Positions 1-8,258 of a DNA stretch of 61,142 bases are shown here, piece by piece. The notes under the pieces were generated by a model, which was not told the origin of the DNA, did no database searches, and worked only from the letters and a program-made list of their open reading frames with translations. The stretch is from an uncultured Oscillospiraceae bacterium (lineage in GTDB: Bacteria; Bacillota; Clostridia; Oscillospirales; Oscillospiraceae): the NCBI GenBank assembly GCA_934574095.1, contig CAKTMW010000004.1:1-61142 (forward strand), written 5' to 3'. Position 1 is the first letter of the stretch. Each line of letters starts with the position of its first letter. The translations under genes were made by a program, and so were the position numbers.

Positions 1-149
1 ATAAAGTGACCCACATGCAGCGAGTCGGCCGTGCAGTCAAAGCCGATGTAGAAGGTGGCCTTGCCGTTGTTGACCATTTCGCGAATTTCTTCCTCATTCG
101 TGACCTGAGCGATCAAGCCGCGGGCCACCAATTCTTCATAAATACCCAT
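1..149 (-). CDS. tyrS: Tyrosyl-tRNA synthetase, N-terminal fragment (cut by window edge)
   Basis: Reads [15 protein letters not shown] at the start, then [13 protein letters not shown] near residues 35-47, which carries the class I synthetase HIGH-type signature in its TyrS form (HVGH). The enzyme charges tRNA-Tyr in the cytoplasm. Only about 49 codons are inside the window; the rest lies to the left. The ATG at 149-147 is preceded by an AGGAAAGG ribosome-binding site. A tyrosine T-box leader sits immediately upstream, which independently supports the assignment. Confidence 0.93.
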   Translation of the reverse strand, partial: MGIYEELVARGLIAQVTNEEEIREMVNNGKATFYIGFDCTADSLHVGHF

Positions 150-204
150 TTTCTTACATTCCTTTCCTATACGATCTGTGATGTTGAAGATTTTTACAAG
201 AGGG

Positions 205-490
205 GTAACAAAATAAAAACGCCCCCTGTCCTTAGACAGAGGGCGACAAATTATCGCGGTACCACCTCATGTTCGCCGTTTCCTCACGGAATACGGCCTC
301 GTCGGGTGCTGACACACCCTATCGCTGTAACGGGCGAACCCGACACATCCCTACTAACCCCAAAATACAGGCTTTCAGAAGGCTGCTCCGGGATGTATTC
401 ACACGCGCCGCCCTCTCCTCTTTTCACCGGCCAGAGGTTCTCTTTGCAGGCACAGAAGCGTGTTACTTCTTCCCTTCATCACGGTAACTG
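205..490 (-). promoter_or_regulatory. T-box leader (tyrosine) upstream of tyrS
   Basis: On the minus strand the conserved T-box core GGTGGTACCGCG lies at about 258-269. It is followed by an intrinsic terminator (GCCCTCTGTC / GACAGGGGGC, then a U-rich tract, about 209-245). Upstream is a Stem I with an AGTAACA motif near 460. The specifier loop reads GAATACA, with the codon TAC (395-397 on the plus strand as GTA), i.e. tyrosine. Uncharged tRNA-Tyr would stabilise the antiterminator and allow tyrS transcription. Confidence 0.92.
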
Positions 491-598
491 TATCAAGTTG
501 CCCCTATTGTAGCAGATTTTTTTCGTTTGTCAACACTTTTTTCGCAATATGAAAAATATTTATATATGTCTCCCATAAGGCGAATTTATAAGGTGAAT

Positions 599-2281
599 TT
601 ATTGCGCTATCTCTGCCCGGAATTTCTCCGCCTGAGACAGCAATTCCTCCGCGCCATGCAGCATGGTCTCCGTCACGTGGCTGCCGCCGGTCAGGCGGGC
701 CAGTTCCAGCTGACGCTGCTGGCGGTCCAGCTGCCGCACCTGGGTAAAGGTACGGCCATCGGCCTCCCCCTTCTCCACTGAGAAATGGGTATCCGCCATG
801 GCGGCCAGCTGGGGCAGATGGGTGACGCACAGCACCTGCTTATGGCGGCTGATACGGGCCATCTTCTCGGCCACCTTCTGGGCGGCCCGGCCGCTGACGC
901 CGGTGTCCACCTCGTCAAACACCATGGTGGCCACATGATCCTGCTCGCTGAGGACGTTCTTCATGGCCAGCATGATGCGGGCCAGCTCGCCGCCGGAGGC
1001 GATCTTATTGATGGGCTTCAGCTCCTCGCCCAGATTGGCGGACATGAGGAACCGCACCTGATCCATGCCGGTGGCGTCCAGCGGCTTTTCGGCAAAGTCC
1101 ACCTGAAAGCGGATCTTGCCCATATCCAGCTGCCGCAGCTCCGTCAGGATAGCCTGGGACAAGGTCTCCCCCACCGCTTTTCGGGCGGCAGACAGCTCCC
1201 CCGCCGCCTTGCGGGCGGCTTTCTCCGCCTTGGCGCAATCCTTCTCCAGCCGAGCCAGGGCATCGCCTGCGTAGGCGATGTCGTCCAGCTCCCTGCGGCA
1301 GTTGTCCAGATAGGCCAGCATGTCCTCCACGGTGGCACCGTACTTCTTTTTCAGGCGGTACAGCTGATCCAACCGCCCCTCCACCTCGTCCAGCTCGTTA
1401 GGGGAAAAATCGAAGTTCTCCCGCTGCTCCGCCACGGAAAAGGCGATGTCATAGGCCTCGCTGTAAGCGCTCTCCAGACGCTCATACAGGGCGTTGAAGC
1501 CCTCGTCCAGATGGCGCACGGTGCCCAGCGCGTCCTGCGCCTGCCGCAGCAGATTCAGGACGCCGCTGCCATCCTCACCGCCGTTGAGGGCGTAGTCCGC
1601 GCCGGACACGGCGGAAATGAACTTCTCGGCGTTCCGCAGCAGATTGCGGCGGCCTTGCAGCTCTTCCTCCTCGCCGCTCTTCAGCTTGGCCCGATCCAGT
1701 TCGTTGATCTGGTATTGCAGGGTATCCATTCGCCGCGCTTTTTCCGCCTCGTCCATTTGCAGGGCGTTCATCTTGCGGCGTATTTCCATCAAGCTGTTAT
1801 ACTTGTCAGTATATGCTTCCAAAAGGTTCTCCACCTTTCCGAAGCTGTCCAGGTATGCCAGATGCTGCTCCTCATCCAATAGCTGCTGGCCGTCGTGCTG
1901 GCCGTGGATATTCACCAGACGGCTGCCCAGCGTCCGCAGCTGGGAGACGGTGACAGGCCGTCCGCCTACCCGGCAGACGTTCTTGCCGTCGGCGCCGATC
2001 TCACGCTGGAGCATCAGATTGCCGTCCTCATCCGGCGCGGCGCCCAGCCCCTCGCACAGTGCCGGGTTCACATGGGAGAACAGCGCGCTGACGAACGCCT
2101 TACTGGCGCCGGTGCGGATCAGGTCGCGGGAGGTGCGCTGGCCCAGCACGGCGCTCATGGCGTCGATGACGATGGACTTACCGGCGCCGGTCTCGCCGGT
2201 CAGGGCGTTGAATCCGGGCTGGAAAGCGATCTCCGCCTCCTGGATGATGGCAATATTCTCGATATGGAGCAGTTCCAGCAT
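599..2281 (-). CDS. recN: DNA repair protein RecN
   Basis: 560 residues, close to the usual RecN length (B. subtilis about 576). It is an SMC-like ATPase recruited early to double-strand breaks in the nucleoid. Walker A GETGAGKS lies near residues 29-36, a central coiled-coil-rich region spans roughly 150-370, the ABC signature-like ASGGELARIML is near 425 and Walker B VFDEVDTGVSG is near 460. It is the last gene of the dxs-tlyA-nadK-argR-recN cluster, 19 nt after argR, the same order as in many Firmicutes. Confidence 0.97.
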   Translation of the reverse strand: MLELLHIENIAIIQEAEIAFQPGFNALTGETGAGKSIVIDAMSAVLGQRTSRDLIRTGASKAFVSALFSHVNPALCEGLGAAPDEDGNLMLQREIGADGKNVCRVGGRPVTVSQLRTLGSRLVNIHGQHDGQQLLDEEQHLAYLDSFGKVENLLEAYTDKYNSLMEIRRKMNALQMDEAEKARRMDTLQYQINELDRAKLKSGEEEELQGRRNLLRNAEKFISAVSGADYALNGGEDGSGVLNLLRQAQDALGTVRHLDEGFNALYERLESAYSEAYDIAFSVAEQRENFDFSPNELDEVEGRLDQLYRLKKKYGATVEDMLAYLDNCRRELDDIAYAGDALARLEKDCAKAEKAARKAAGELSAARKAVGETLSQAILTELRQLDMGKIRFQVDFAEKPLDATGMDQVRFLMSANLGEELKPINKIASGGELARIMLAMKNVLSEQDHVATMVFDEVDTGVSGRAAQKVAEKMARISRHKQVLCVTHLPQLAAMADTHFSVEKGEADGRTFTQVRQLDRQQRQLELARLTGGSHVTETMLHGAEELLSQAEKFRAEIAQ

Positions 2282-2300
2282 AGCAAGTCCTCCTGCCGCG

Positions 2301-2753
2301 TCAGCGCAGCATCTGTTTCACCTGTTCGCAGAAATCCAGGGCATGAACATTGTCGTGGAACACCAGGAAAATGGTGTCGTCCCCCGCCAGTGTTCCCACA
2401 ATGTCAGTATCGTCCATATTGTCCAACGCGAATGCCGCGCCCTGGGCCATGCCCTCGATGGTCTTCAGCACCACGATGTTCTGGGCGGCCTCCACGCTGA
2501 CCACGCTCTCGCGGAAGATGGTGCGCAGCTTGTCGGCAAAGTTCAGCTTCGTCTTCTGCACCGACACGGCATAGCGGTAACGGCCCTGGCCGGTGGGCTC
2601 CTTCACAAGATGCAGCTGCTTGATATCTCTGGAAATGGTGGCCTGGGTAGAGCGGATGCCCAGCTCGTTCAGGCGCTGCAATAGCTGCTCCTGGGTCTCG
2701 ATGGCCTCTTCGCTGATGATCTGCAGCAGCTTTTCCTGCCGGATGTTCTTCAT
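2301..2753 (-). CDS. argR: Arginine repressor ArgR
   Basis: 150 residues, the standard family size. The N-terminal winged helix contains TQATISRDIKQLHL (about residues 36-49), the DNA-recognition region. The C-terminal oligomerisation and arginine-binding domain has GTLAGDDTIF (about 118-127). Arginine-bound hexamers repress arginine biosynthesis genes. The gene overlaps the end of nadK by 4 nt, so translation is probably coupled. Its place between nadK/tlyA and recN is the classical Firmicutes arrangement. Confidence 0.97.
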   Translation of the reverse strand: MKNIRQEKLLQIISEEAIETQEQLLQRLNELGIRSTQATISRDIKQLHLVKEPTGQGRYRYAVSVQKTKLNFADKLRTIFRESVVSVEAAQNIVVLKTIEGMAQGAAFALDNMDDTDIVGTLAGDDTIFLVFHDNVHALDFCEQVKQMLR

Positions 2754-3619
2754 TTCTCGCAGCCCCCCATCTTATAGTCGAGAATCTCACAAAAACTCTT
2801 CTTACTCAGCCGTACCAGCCCCATGGCGAACTTGGACTGCCGCACACGGACCTTATCGCCGTTTTTCAGCGAAAACGCCTTGCCGCCGTCGGCGGAGAGA
2901 TAGACGAACTTCCGGTTGGCGTCCGCCGCCTCGATGGTGATCACATGCTCCGGCGACAGCACATAGGACGTGGCGCGGGTGGAGTGGGGACAGATGGGCG
3001 TGATCAGCAGATTCCGGGCTGTAGGCTCCACGATGGGGCCGCCCGCCGCCATGGAATAGCCGGTGGAACCCGTGGGGGTGGAGATCACCACGCCGTCACC
3101 GGTGACCTTGGTGAGACGGCCTTCCTCTGTAAAGATATCCAGCCTCACGACCCTTGCCACAGAGCCCTTTGACACCACCGCATCGTTGAGGGCGATATTG
3201 CTGTACACGGCGTTGCCGCCCCGGAAGATGGTCACATCCAGCATCATACGGGACTCCACCACGAAATCCCAGCTTTGCAGGTCCCGCAGACGGTCCAGCT
3301 CGTTGGCCTCCAGCTCCGACATGAAGCCCAGGCTGCCCAGGTTGATGCCCAGCACCGGCACGTTGTGCAGCGCCGCCGTGCGGCTCAGGTGCAGGATGGT
3401 TCCGTCGCCGCCAAAGGCGATCATCAGGTCGGCGGCTTTGATCTCCTGCTGAAGCTGCCGCACGGGAACGCCCAGCTCGTCGCCGTAGCCGTCCCGATGG
3501 AACGGCAGGCACACCACCGTTTCAAAGCCGATCCCCTCCAGGATGGCTTTGGCGTCCTTGGCCACCTTCAATTCGCTGTCCCGGTAGGGATTGGGGCATA
3601 GGATCACTTTCTTTTTCAC
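2750..3619 (-). CDS. nadK: NAD kinase
   Basis: 289 residues. Catalyses ATP-dependent phosphorylation of NAD to NADP in the cytoplasm. The family motifs are all visible: GGDGTILHL (about 70-78, the GGDG loop), NLGSLGFMSE (about 93-102) and TPTGSTGYSMAAGGPI (about 181-196). The start overlaps the tlyA stop by 4 nt and its stop overlaps the argR start, indicating one co-translated unit. Confidence 0.97.
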   Translation of the reverse strand: MKKKVILCPNPYRDSELKVAKDAKAILEGIGFETVVCLPFHRDGYGDELGVPVRQLQQEIKAADLMIAFGGDGTILHLSRTAALHNVPVLGINLGSLGFMSELEANELDRLRDLQSWDFVVESRMMLDVTIFRGGNAVYSNIALNDAVVSKGSVARVVRLDIFTEEGRLTKVTGDGVVISTPTGSTGYSMAAGGPIVEPTARNLLITPICPHSTRATSYVLSPEHVITIEAADANRKFVYLSADGGKAFSLKNGDKVRVRQSKFAMGLVRLSKKSFCEILDYKMGGCEK

Positions 3620-4431
3620 TGCGCTTCCCCCTCTTTCAATGTCTCATGGGATGCTGCCACCACAGCGCGCAGGTCAATGTCCGCGTCCTGTTCCTCGGAT
3701 TTGCGAAGGTATCCCAAATATTCAATATTTCCCTCCGGTCCCCGGATGGGAGAATACGTAATTCCCAGTATTGTAAAGTTGTTTTCCTTTACATGATTCA
3801 AGAAGTGCTCCAGCACCTCCAGATGCACGGCGGCGTCACGGACAACGCCCTTTTTTCCCACCTTTTCCCGGCCCGCTTCAAACTGGGGCTTGATAAGGCA
3901 GGCGATCTCACCGCCCTGCCGCAGCAGCGGGTACAGCGCCGGGAAGATCAGCTTCAGGGAGATAAAGGACACGTCGATGGAGGCAAAATCCAGCGGCTCC
4001 GGCACCTGCTCCGTGGTCAGCGTCCGGGCGTTGGTCTTTTCCAGACACACCACTCGGGGGTCGGTGCGCAGCTTCCACGCCAGCTGATTGGTGCCAACGT
4101 CCACGGCGTACACTTTCCTCGCGCCGTTTTGCAGCATACAGTCGGTAAAGCCGCCGGTGGAGGAGCCGATATCGGCGCAGGTCCTGCCCTCCAGCACGAT
4201 GGGCCAGGTCTGCATGGCCTTTTCCAGCTTCAGGCCGCCCCGGCTCACATACCGCAGCGTCTTGCCCCGCACCTCGATATGGGCGTCGTTGGGCACCGCC
4301 GTGCCCGGCTTGTCCACCTTCTGGTTGTTGACGTACACGATGCCCGCCATAATGGTGGCCTGCGCCTTCTGGCGGCTCTCCTGCAAGCCCTGCTCCACCA
4401 GCAGGACGTCCAGTCTTGTTTTATTGCTCAT
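3616..4431 (-). CDS. tlyA: TlyA family rRNA 2'-O-methyltransferase / S4-domain protein
   Basis: 271 residues. The N-terminal S4 RNA-binding domain (about 6-65) is followed by an FtsJ-like Rossmann methyltransferase domain with the SAM motif CADIGSSTGGFTDCM (about 84-98). TlyA relatives methylate ribose positions in 16S/23S rRNA; in Firmicutes (YqxC) the substrate is less well established. It overlaps the end of dxs by 11 nt and nadK by 4 nt. Position between dxs and argR matches B. subtilis. Confidence 0.93.
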   Translation of the reverse strand: MSNKTRLDVLLVEQGLQESRQKAQATIMAGIVYVNNQKVDKPGTAVPNDAHIEVRGKTLRYVSRGGLKLEKAMQTWPIVLEGRTCADIGSSTGGFTDCMLQNGARKVYAVDVGTNQLAWKLRTDPRVVCLEKTNARTLTTEQVPEPLDFASIDVSFISLKLIFPALYPLLRQGGEIACLIKPQFEAGREKVGKKGVVRDAAVHLEVLEHFLNHVKENNFTILGITYSPIRGPEGNIEYLGYLRKSEEQDADIDLRAVVAASHETLKEGEAQ

Positions 4432-6274
4432 GGCACGCCTCCTTCAACGCGGCCGCCACGCTTGCCGCATCCAGCCCGCACTGAGCATACAGCTGCGGCA
4501 CGGTGCCGTGACAGGGGATGGTGTCCCCCAGGTTCTTCAAAATAAGCCGCTCCGGCATCCGGCCACGCTGAGCCAGAATGGCCGTCAGCCGCTGGCCTAC
4601 ACAGCCGCTGCCCACGCAGTCCTCCAGCACTAGCAGGCGCTTTTCACTGCCCAGCGCCGCCAGCACCGCGTTGCCGTCCAGCGGCGCGATGGCGTTCAGC
4701 TTCATCACACGGGCCTCGATCCCCACCTGATGCAGCAGTTCCGCCGCCGCCAGCGCTTCATTGATCAGGACGCCGTAGGTCAGGATGGTACAATCCGCTC
4801 CCGAACGCACCTGCGTAAAGGTCTCGCTGCCGCAGCAGCCCTGATACGCACCCTCGCCACCGCGGGGATAGCGGACAGCAACAGGGCCGGTCAGCTCCAA
4901 TACCGCCCGCCGCAGCATCTGCCGCAGCTCAGCAAAGCTGGCGGGGCACAGCACCGTCATGTGGGGCACCTGAGAGAGATACAGGGCGTCAAAGCAGCCG
5001 TGGTGGGTCTCGCCGTCGGCGCCCACAAGGCCCGCCCGGTCAACGCCCAGCACCACATGGAGCTTGTCCAGCGCCACATCCTGAAGCAGCTGGTCGTAGC
5101 CCCGCTGCAAAAAGCTGGAGTATACGGCGAACACCGGGACAAGTCCCTGCTTCGCCATGCCGCCCGCCATGGATACGGCGTGACCCTCAGCAATACCCAC
5201 ATCAAAAAGCCGCTGAGGGTAAGCCTTGGCAAACTCCGACAGGCCGGTGCCCTCCTGCATGGCGGCGGTGATGGCGCATACGCGCCCGTCCTCCCCTGCC
5301 AGCGCGGTCAGTTCCTGACCGAACACGTGGGAAAAATCTTCACCGGAGGGCCGCAGGGGCTTTCCGGTATCCGCATCAAAGGGCGACACACCGTGATAGT
5401 CCGCCGGATGCTCCTCCGCCGGAGGATAGCCCTTCCCCTTCACGGTGCGCACATGCAGCAGCACGGGACAGCGCTGCTCCCGCGCCCATTGCAGAGATTG
5501 CGTCAGCGCTTCCACATCGTGGCCGTCCACCGGTCCCATGTAAGCAAAGCCCATGCTCTCGAACATGGAGCTGCCGGGAAGCAGCGTCTTTTTCAGCGCC
5601 GTCTTCACGTCGTGGCTCACCTGATAGATTTTACCGCCCACCGGACCAGTGCCCAGCAGCTGTCGGTAACGCTTCTTGAATTCATAGTACCCCGGTCTCG
5701 TCCGCAGCCGGGACAAATGACGGCTGACCGCGCCCACGTTGGGGGCAATGGACATGCCGTTGTCGTTCAAAATGACGATCATGGGCTCACCGGAGGCTCC
5801 GGCATTATTCAGCCCCTCAAAGCTGAGGCCGCCGCCCAGCGCGCCGTCGCCGATCAGGGCGATCACGTCGTAGTCCTGATGCTGCATGGTGCGGGCCTTG
5901 GCCATGCCCAGCGCCACCGACACGGAATTGGAGGCATGTCCCGCCATAAAGGCATCATGGACACTCTCGTAAGGCTTGGGAAAGCCGGAGATACCGCCAA
6001 ACTGCCGCAGGGTATCGAACCGATCTGCGCGGCCTGTCAGAATTTTATGCACATAGCACTGGTGTCCCACGTCGAACACCAGCCGGTCGCGGGCGGTGTC
6101 AAACACCCGGTGGATGGCCACCGTCAGCTCCACCACGCCCAGATTAGACGCCAAATGACCGCCTGTCCTTGCCACGCTGCGCACCAAAAAGGCGCGCAGC
6201 TCGTCGCAAAGCTGGCGGGTCTGGTCGATATTCAGCCGCTTCACATCAGAGGGGCTGTGGATGGATTCCAGCAT
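4421..6274 (-). CDS. dxs: 1-deoxy-D-xylulose-5-phosphate synthase
   Basis: 617 residues, full length (E. coli 620). A thiamine-diphosphate transketolase-type enzyme that condenses pyruvate and glyceraldehyde-3-phosphate, the first step of the MEP isoprenoid pathway. The TPP-binding motif GDGALGGGLSFEGLNN is near 143-158, the pyrimidine-binding region holds AMQEGTGLSEF near 345, and VDRAGLVGADGETHHG near 415-430 is a family signature. It lies 18 nt after the OapA-like gene, so OLE/oapA read-through may contribute to its expression. ispA (farnesyl diphosphate synthase) lies upstream on the same strand. Confidence 0.97.
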   Translation of the reverse strand: MLESIHSPSDVKRLNIDQTRQLCDELRAFLVRSVARTGGHLASNLGVVELTVAIHRVFDTARDRLVFDVGHQCYVHKILTGRADRFDTLRQFGGISGFPKPYESVHDAFMAGHASNSVSVALGMAKARTMQHQDYDVIALIGDGALGGGLSFEGLNNAGASGEPMIVILNDNGMSIAPNVGAVSRHLSRLRTRPGYYEFKKRYRQLLGTGPVGGKIYQVSHDVKTALKKTLLPGSSMFESMGFAYMGPVDGHDVEALTQSLQWAREQRCPVLLHVRTVKGKGYPPAEEHPADYHGVSPFDADTGKPLRPSGEDFSHVFGQELTALAGEDGRVCAITAAMQEGTGLSEFAKAYPQRLFDVGIAEGHAVSMAGGMAKQGLVPVFAVYSSFLQRGYDQLLQDVALDKLHVVLGVDRAGLVGADGETHHGCFDALYLSQVPHMTVLCPASFAELRQMLRRAVLELTGPVAVRYPRGGEGAYQGCCGSETFTQVRSGADCTILTYGVLINEALAAAELLHQVGIEARVMKLNAIAPLDGNAVLAALGSEKRLLVLEDCVGSGCVGQRLTAILAQRGRMPERLILKNLGDTIPCHGTVPQLYAQCGLDAASVAAALKEACHEQ

Positions 6275-6292
6275 CAGGTGTCATTCCTCGTT

Positions 6293-6841
6293 TCAGCGAT
6301 ATAGATGCAGCGCATGCATGATCCGCGCCACCCGGTACACCACGGCGGTACACTCGTTGATGGCCACCTTCTTGAACAGGGCCTTGCCGCCGATGGTCAA
6401 TCCGGAGATCAGCGCCGTCACCCCGATGGAGATCATCACATTGGTGGTGCTGAAATCCCGCTGCAGGGCCGCTACGATCACCGCCGCGGTGGAACCGCTG
6501 ACGATGCCGCAGATGTCGCCCACCACGTCGTTGCACACCGAACTCACCTGGCTGGCGCTGGACAACAGGCGGATGGCCTCCTTGCCGCCCTTTTCCTTGT
6601 GGGCGGCCATAGAGTGAAAGGGCTTTGGGTCCGCCGCCGTCACCGCCACGCCAATCATGTCAAACACGATGCCCAGGGCGATAAAGGCCAGCAGTACCAG
6701 CACGGCCACCACATAGCCCGCCCCGCTCAAAGCGGTAGAGGAGAAAAAGCTCAGCAGTGCGCTGAGCGCCACCGCCAGGAAAAATACCCGCAGCGGCCAA
6801 TGGTCGTTCTTCTTTTTCGGTTTGCCTTTGTCACTGCTCAA
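6293..6841 (-). CDS. oapA: OLE-associated membrane protein OapA (probable)
   Basis: 182 residues starting at TTG (6841-6839) with a GAGG ribosome-binding site 9 nt upstream. A very basic N-terminus (residues 3-12 rich in Lys) is followed by three or four hydrophobic segments (about 18-35, 40-68, 105-125, 130-150). OapA proteins are small multi-spanning membrane proteins that bind OLE RNA and tether it to the membrane; they are often annotated vaguely as Mg2+/Co2+ transporter-like. I identify it by size, topology, basic ends, and position just downstream of the candidate OLE RNA and upstream of dxs. Identity was not confirmed by alignment. Confidence 0.8.
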   Translation of the reverse strand: MSSDKGKPKKKNDHWPLRVFFLAVALSALLSFFSSTALSGAGYVVAVLVLLAFIALGIVFDMIGVAVTAADPKPFHSMAAHKEKGGKEAIRLLSSASQVSSVCNDVVGDICGIVSGSTAAVIVAALQRDFSTTNVMISIGVTALISGLTIGGKALFKKVAINECTAVVYRVARIMHALHLYR

Positions 6842-6890
6842 AATGAAAAAACCTCATTTCAAAAGCGCACACGGCCATTTCGTCAGCCGT

Positions 6891-6957
6891 CGTCATTGCG
6901 CGCCAGTGCACGCCGCGAAGCAAGTACCCTTGGGGTGCACACTGGCGCGGCAATCCA
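6891..6957. repeat. REP-like dispersed palindromic element, copy 1
   Basis: Begins GTCATTGCGCGCCAGTG and ends CACTGGCGCGGCAATCC. The arms form an inverted repeat with a 2-base bulge around a GCGAAGC-containing middle. The GTCATTGCG...GCGAAGC...GGCAATCC plan is that of widespread intergenic bacterial palindromes. It lies between oapA and OLE RNA. No open frame crosses it. Confidence 0.6.
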
Positions 6958-6995
6958 TACTCCGGATAGTGCAGCGAAAACCAAAATGGATGCTA

Positions 6996-7056
6996 CAGCG
7001 GCATAGCCGCTGAGATCGACACTAAAAATATGCCAGTGGCATATTTTTAGTGTCGA
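6996..7056. repeat. Two adjacent perfect hairpins
   Basis: A 7-bp hairpin (CAGCGGC/GCCGCTG, 6996-7012) is followed by a 19-bp perfect inverted repeat with a 3-nt loop (7016-7034 and 7038-7056, arm TCGACACTAAAAATATGCC). In RNA of either strand the long stem would be very stable, but it lacks a terminal U-tract. It sits between the two REP-like copies, so the block looks like an inserted composite repeat. Confidence 0.7.
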
Positions 7057-7095
7057 CGGATTTCCACGGTCGCTTCGCTCCCTCGGAATGGCAAC
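7057..7095. repeat. REP-like dispersed palindromic element, copy 2 (opposite orientation, short)
   Basis: GGATTTCCACGGTCGCTTCG followed by CTCCCTCGGAATGGC reads as a diverged reverse complement of the GTCATTGCG...GGCAATCC plan of copy 1. The two copies bracket the hairpins at 6996-7056 in inverted orientation. Confidence 0.5.
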
Positions 7096-7124
7096 TGCGT
7101 CTGGCGCTGCGCGATATAGTCAAA

Positions 7125-7800
7125 AACTGAACAGGGCAGCATTGGGAGTAAATCTTGCGGCTTAGGTACGGGTTGGTTTTCCCCACAGCACGCCTCTCGT
7201 CGCCGATCAGGTGGTTTCCCCTTAGGTGCTGTATCACGGCGTTGCCGCGTCGTGATACCCGACTGCCACTTAGTCCGCACTGCAATCCTCCCAAGGCCCC
7301 ACAGAAATGGACAGCCTAGGTGATTTCCACTGCAGTCACGCCGCCTCTTATCCTCTTTTGCAGGCAGGGTTTCAAGAGAATCGCACGCAGGCCCTGGCCG
7401 GGGCCTTTGGTGCTTCAGCTCCCCTATCCACCGTGCCCACGCAAGGCAGGCTACTCTGCACACAGCGTTCACGGCACAAAGGCCGGGTAGCACCGCGATG
7501 CAGGTTTCTTGCCATCGGGGTCGATGACGTCAACTGCCTCGTACACAGGTCGCTTACCACAGGGGGAGTACGCCTGTGCACAACAGCAGGTCTCCACGGA
7601 AGCAGGGTCGGGTCCCTCATGCCATTGAGGGGCGCCCTACATCCGCAGGCGGGCATTTCGCACGCCTCCCTCCAGCACCCACCCCAAACTGGGCGTAAGA
7701 AGCAAGCACCAGAGGTTTCACAGTTGTGCCCTTTAAAGGATTTTTAGGCCCTTCTTAGGAGACGGCAGATCTGACTAGGATACTGCGCCACTGTTCAGTA
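7125..7800 (-). ncRNA. ole: OLE RNA (ornate large extremophilic RNA), probable
   Basis: About 675 nt of minus strand with no convincing coding frame but dense hairpin potential. The ends close on each other: ACTGAACAG at the 5' end (7799-7791) pairs perfectly with CTGTTCAGT at the 3' end (7134-7126), extended by GGC/GCAG against CTGC/C. Five U residues follow the 3' end. Internal hairpins include GTATCACG/CGTGATAC (7231-7258) and CCCTCA/TGAGGG near 7615-7630. A promoter ends about 8 nt before the 5' arm. OLE RNAs (about 600-700 nt) lie beside oapA within the ispA-dxs-tlyA-argR-recN neighbourhood, exactly as here; with OapA they form membrane complexes linked to cold, alcohol and Mg2+ tolerance. 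Assignment rests on locus, size and structure, not on a covariance search. Confidence 0.82.
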
Positions 7801-7807
7801 ATTTCAT

Positions 7808-7836
7808 ATCATACCATACTCTCTTCCTTTTCGCAA
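7808..7836 (-). promoter_or_regulatory. Sigma-A-type promoter for OLE RNA
   Basis: Minus strand TTGCGA (7836-7831), 17-nt spacer, TATGAT (7813-7808). The predicted start at about 7800 coincides with the first base of the closing helix of the RNA, which supports both the promoter and the RNA boundary. Confidence 0.75.
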
Positions 7837-7914
7837 CTGGTTTTATGCAGAATACTCTGTATATTTATTTCTAACATACGCTTTACCCGATCGATAGGAC
7901 CGCAGAAGCAAAAA

Positions 7915-7970
7915 TAAAGGCTGAACATCAAACGCCGGGAAAGCGCAAGATGTTCAGCCTGTTTTTTTTG
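7915..7970. terminator. Bidirectional intrinsic terminator between ispA unit and OLE RNA
   Basis: AGGCTGAACATC and GATGTTCAGCCT form a 12-bp perfect stem (7919-7960). The plus side is followed by GTTTTTTTTGG; the minus side by a TTTATTTTTG tract. On the minus strand it would stop transcripts coming from ispA, leaving OLE RNA to its own promoter. Confidence 0.8.
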
Positions 7971-8084
7971 GACTACTTCGGCCCGTTTCACCACTGGGAG
8001 ACAAATTCCAAGGTTTTCACCAGGGAATCCATCCGTTTCAACGCGATACGTACGTTTTTCCGCGGATTTTTATCCGTCCCTCTC

Positions 8085-8121
8085 TGTAAAATACACTTCG
8101 CAGCCAGTAAAATATTTTACT
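8085..8121. promoter_or_regulatory. Palindromic operator-like sites
   Basis: A perfect 16-bp palindrome AGTAAAATATTTTACT (8106-8121) and a related site TGTAAAATACA (8085-8095) share the core GTAAAATA. The palindrome abuts the -35 element at 8121. They look like binding sites for a dimeric regulator; which one is unknown. The stretch 7971-8084 holds no feature I can support. Confidence 0.55.
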
Positions 8122-8149
8122 TGCCCTATGGCGCTTCCTATGATATACT
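8121..8149 (+). promoter_or_regulatory. Promoter of candidate small RNA
   Basis: Plus strand TTGCCC (8121-8126), 17-nt spacer, TATACT (8144-8149), with TATGA just before the -10. It directs transcription toward the 3' end of ispA, opposite to all neighbouring genes. Confidence 0.6.
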
Positions 8150-8155
8150 AGTGGC

Positions 8156-8258
8156 ATACATACAAAGTGCAGCAATGCTGCGATGGTTTTCGATCTCCTC
8201 GTGTAGATTTTAGGCAGAGAAAAGGACAGTCGTTTTCACGTCTGTCCTTTTCTCATTT
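8156..8258 (+). ncRNA. Candidate small RNA convergent with ispA
   Basis: About 100 nt from the promoter at 8121-8149 to an intrinsic terminator. It contains a small hairpin GCAGCA/TGCTGC (8169-8181) and ends in a 12-bp stem AGAAAAGGACAG/CTGTCCTTTTCT followed by CATTTTCTTTT (8217-8260). No start codon with a ribosome-binding site lies inside. The terminator stem could also end ispA transcripts. The whole unit is inference from promoter, terminator and upstream operators. Confidence 0.45.

Noticed and set aside
7016..7056. Perfect 19-bp hairpin read as an intrinsic terminator of OLE RNA
   Set aside because: No U-tract on either side; the OLE 3' end is better explained by the closing helix at 7126-7134 followed by UUUUU.
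7047..7747. Overlapping open frames on both strands (7047-7493 minus, 7307-7747 plus)
   Set aside because: No ribosome-binding sites, odd amino-acid composition rich in Cys/Arg/Pro, no recognisable domain, and they lie inside the structured RNA.
7980..8095. Short minus-strand frame after ispA reading ...NPRKNVRIALKRMDSLVKTL...
   Set aside because: The composition looks protein-like for about 35 codons, but there is no start codon placed behind the purine-rich stretch and only a 14-codon ATG frame without a site. Kept as non-coding.
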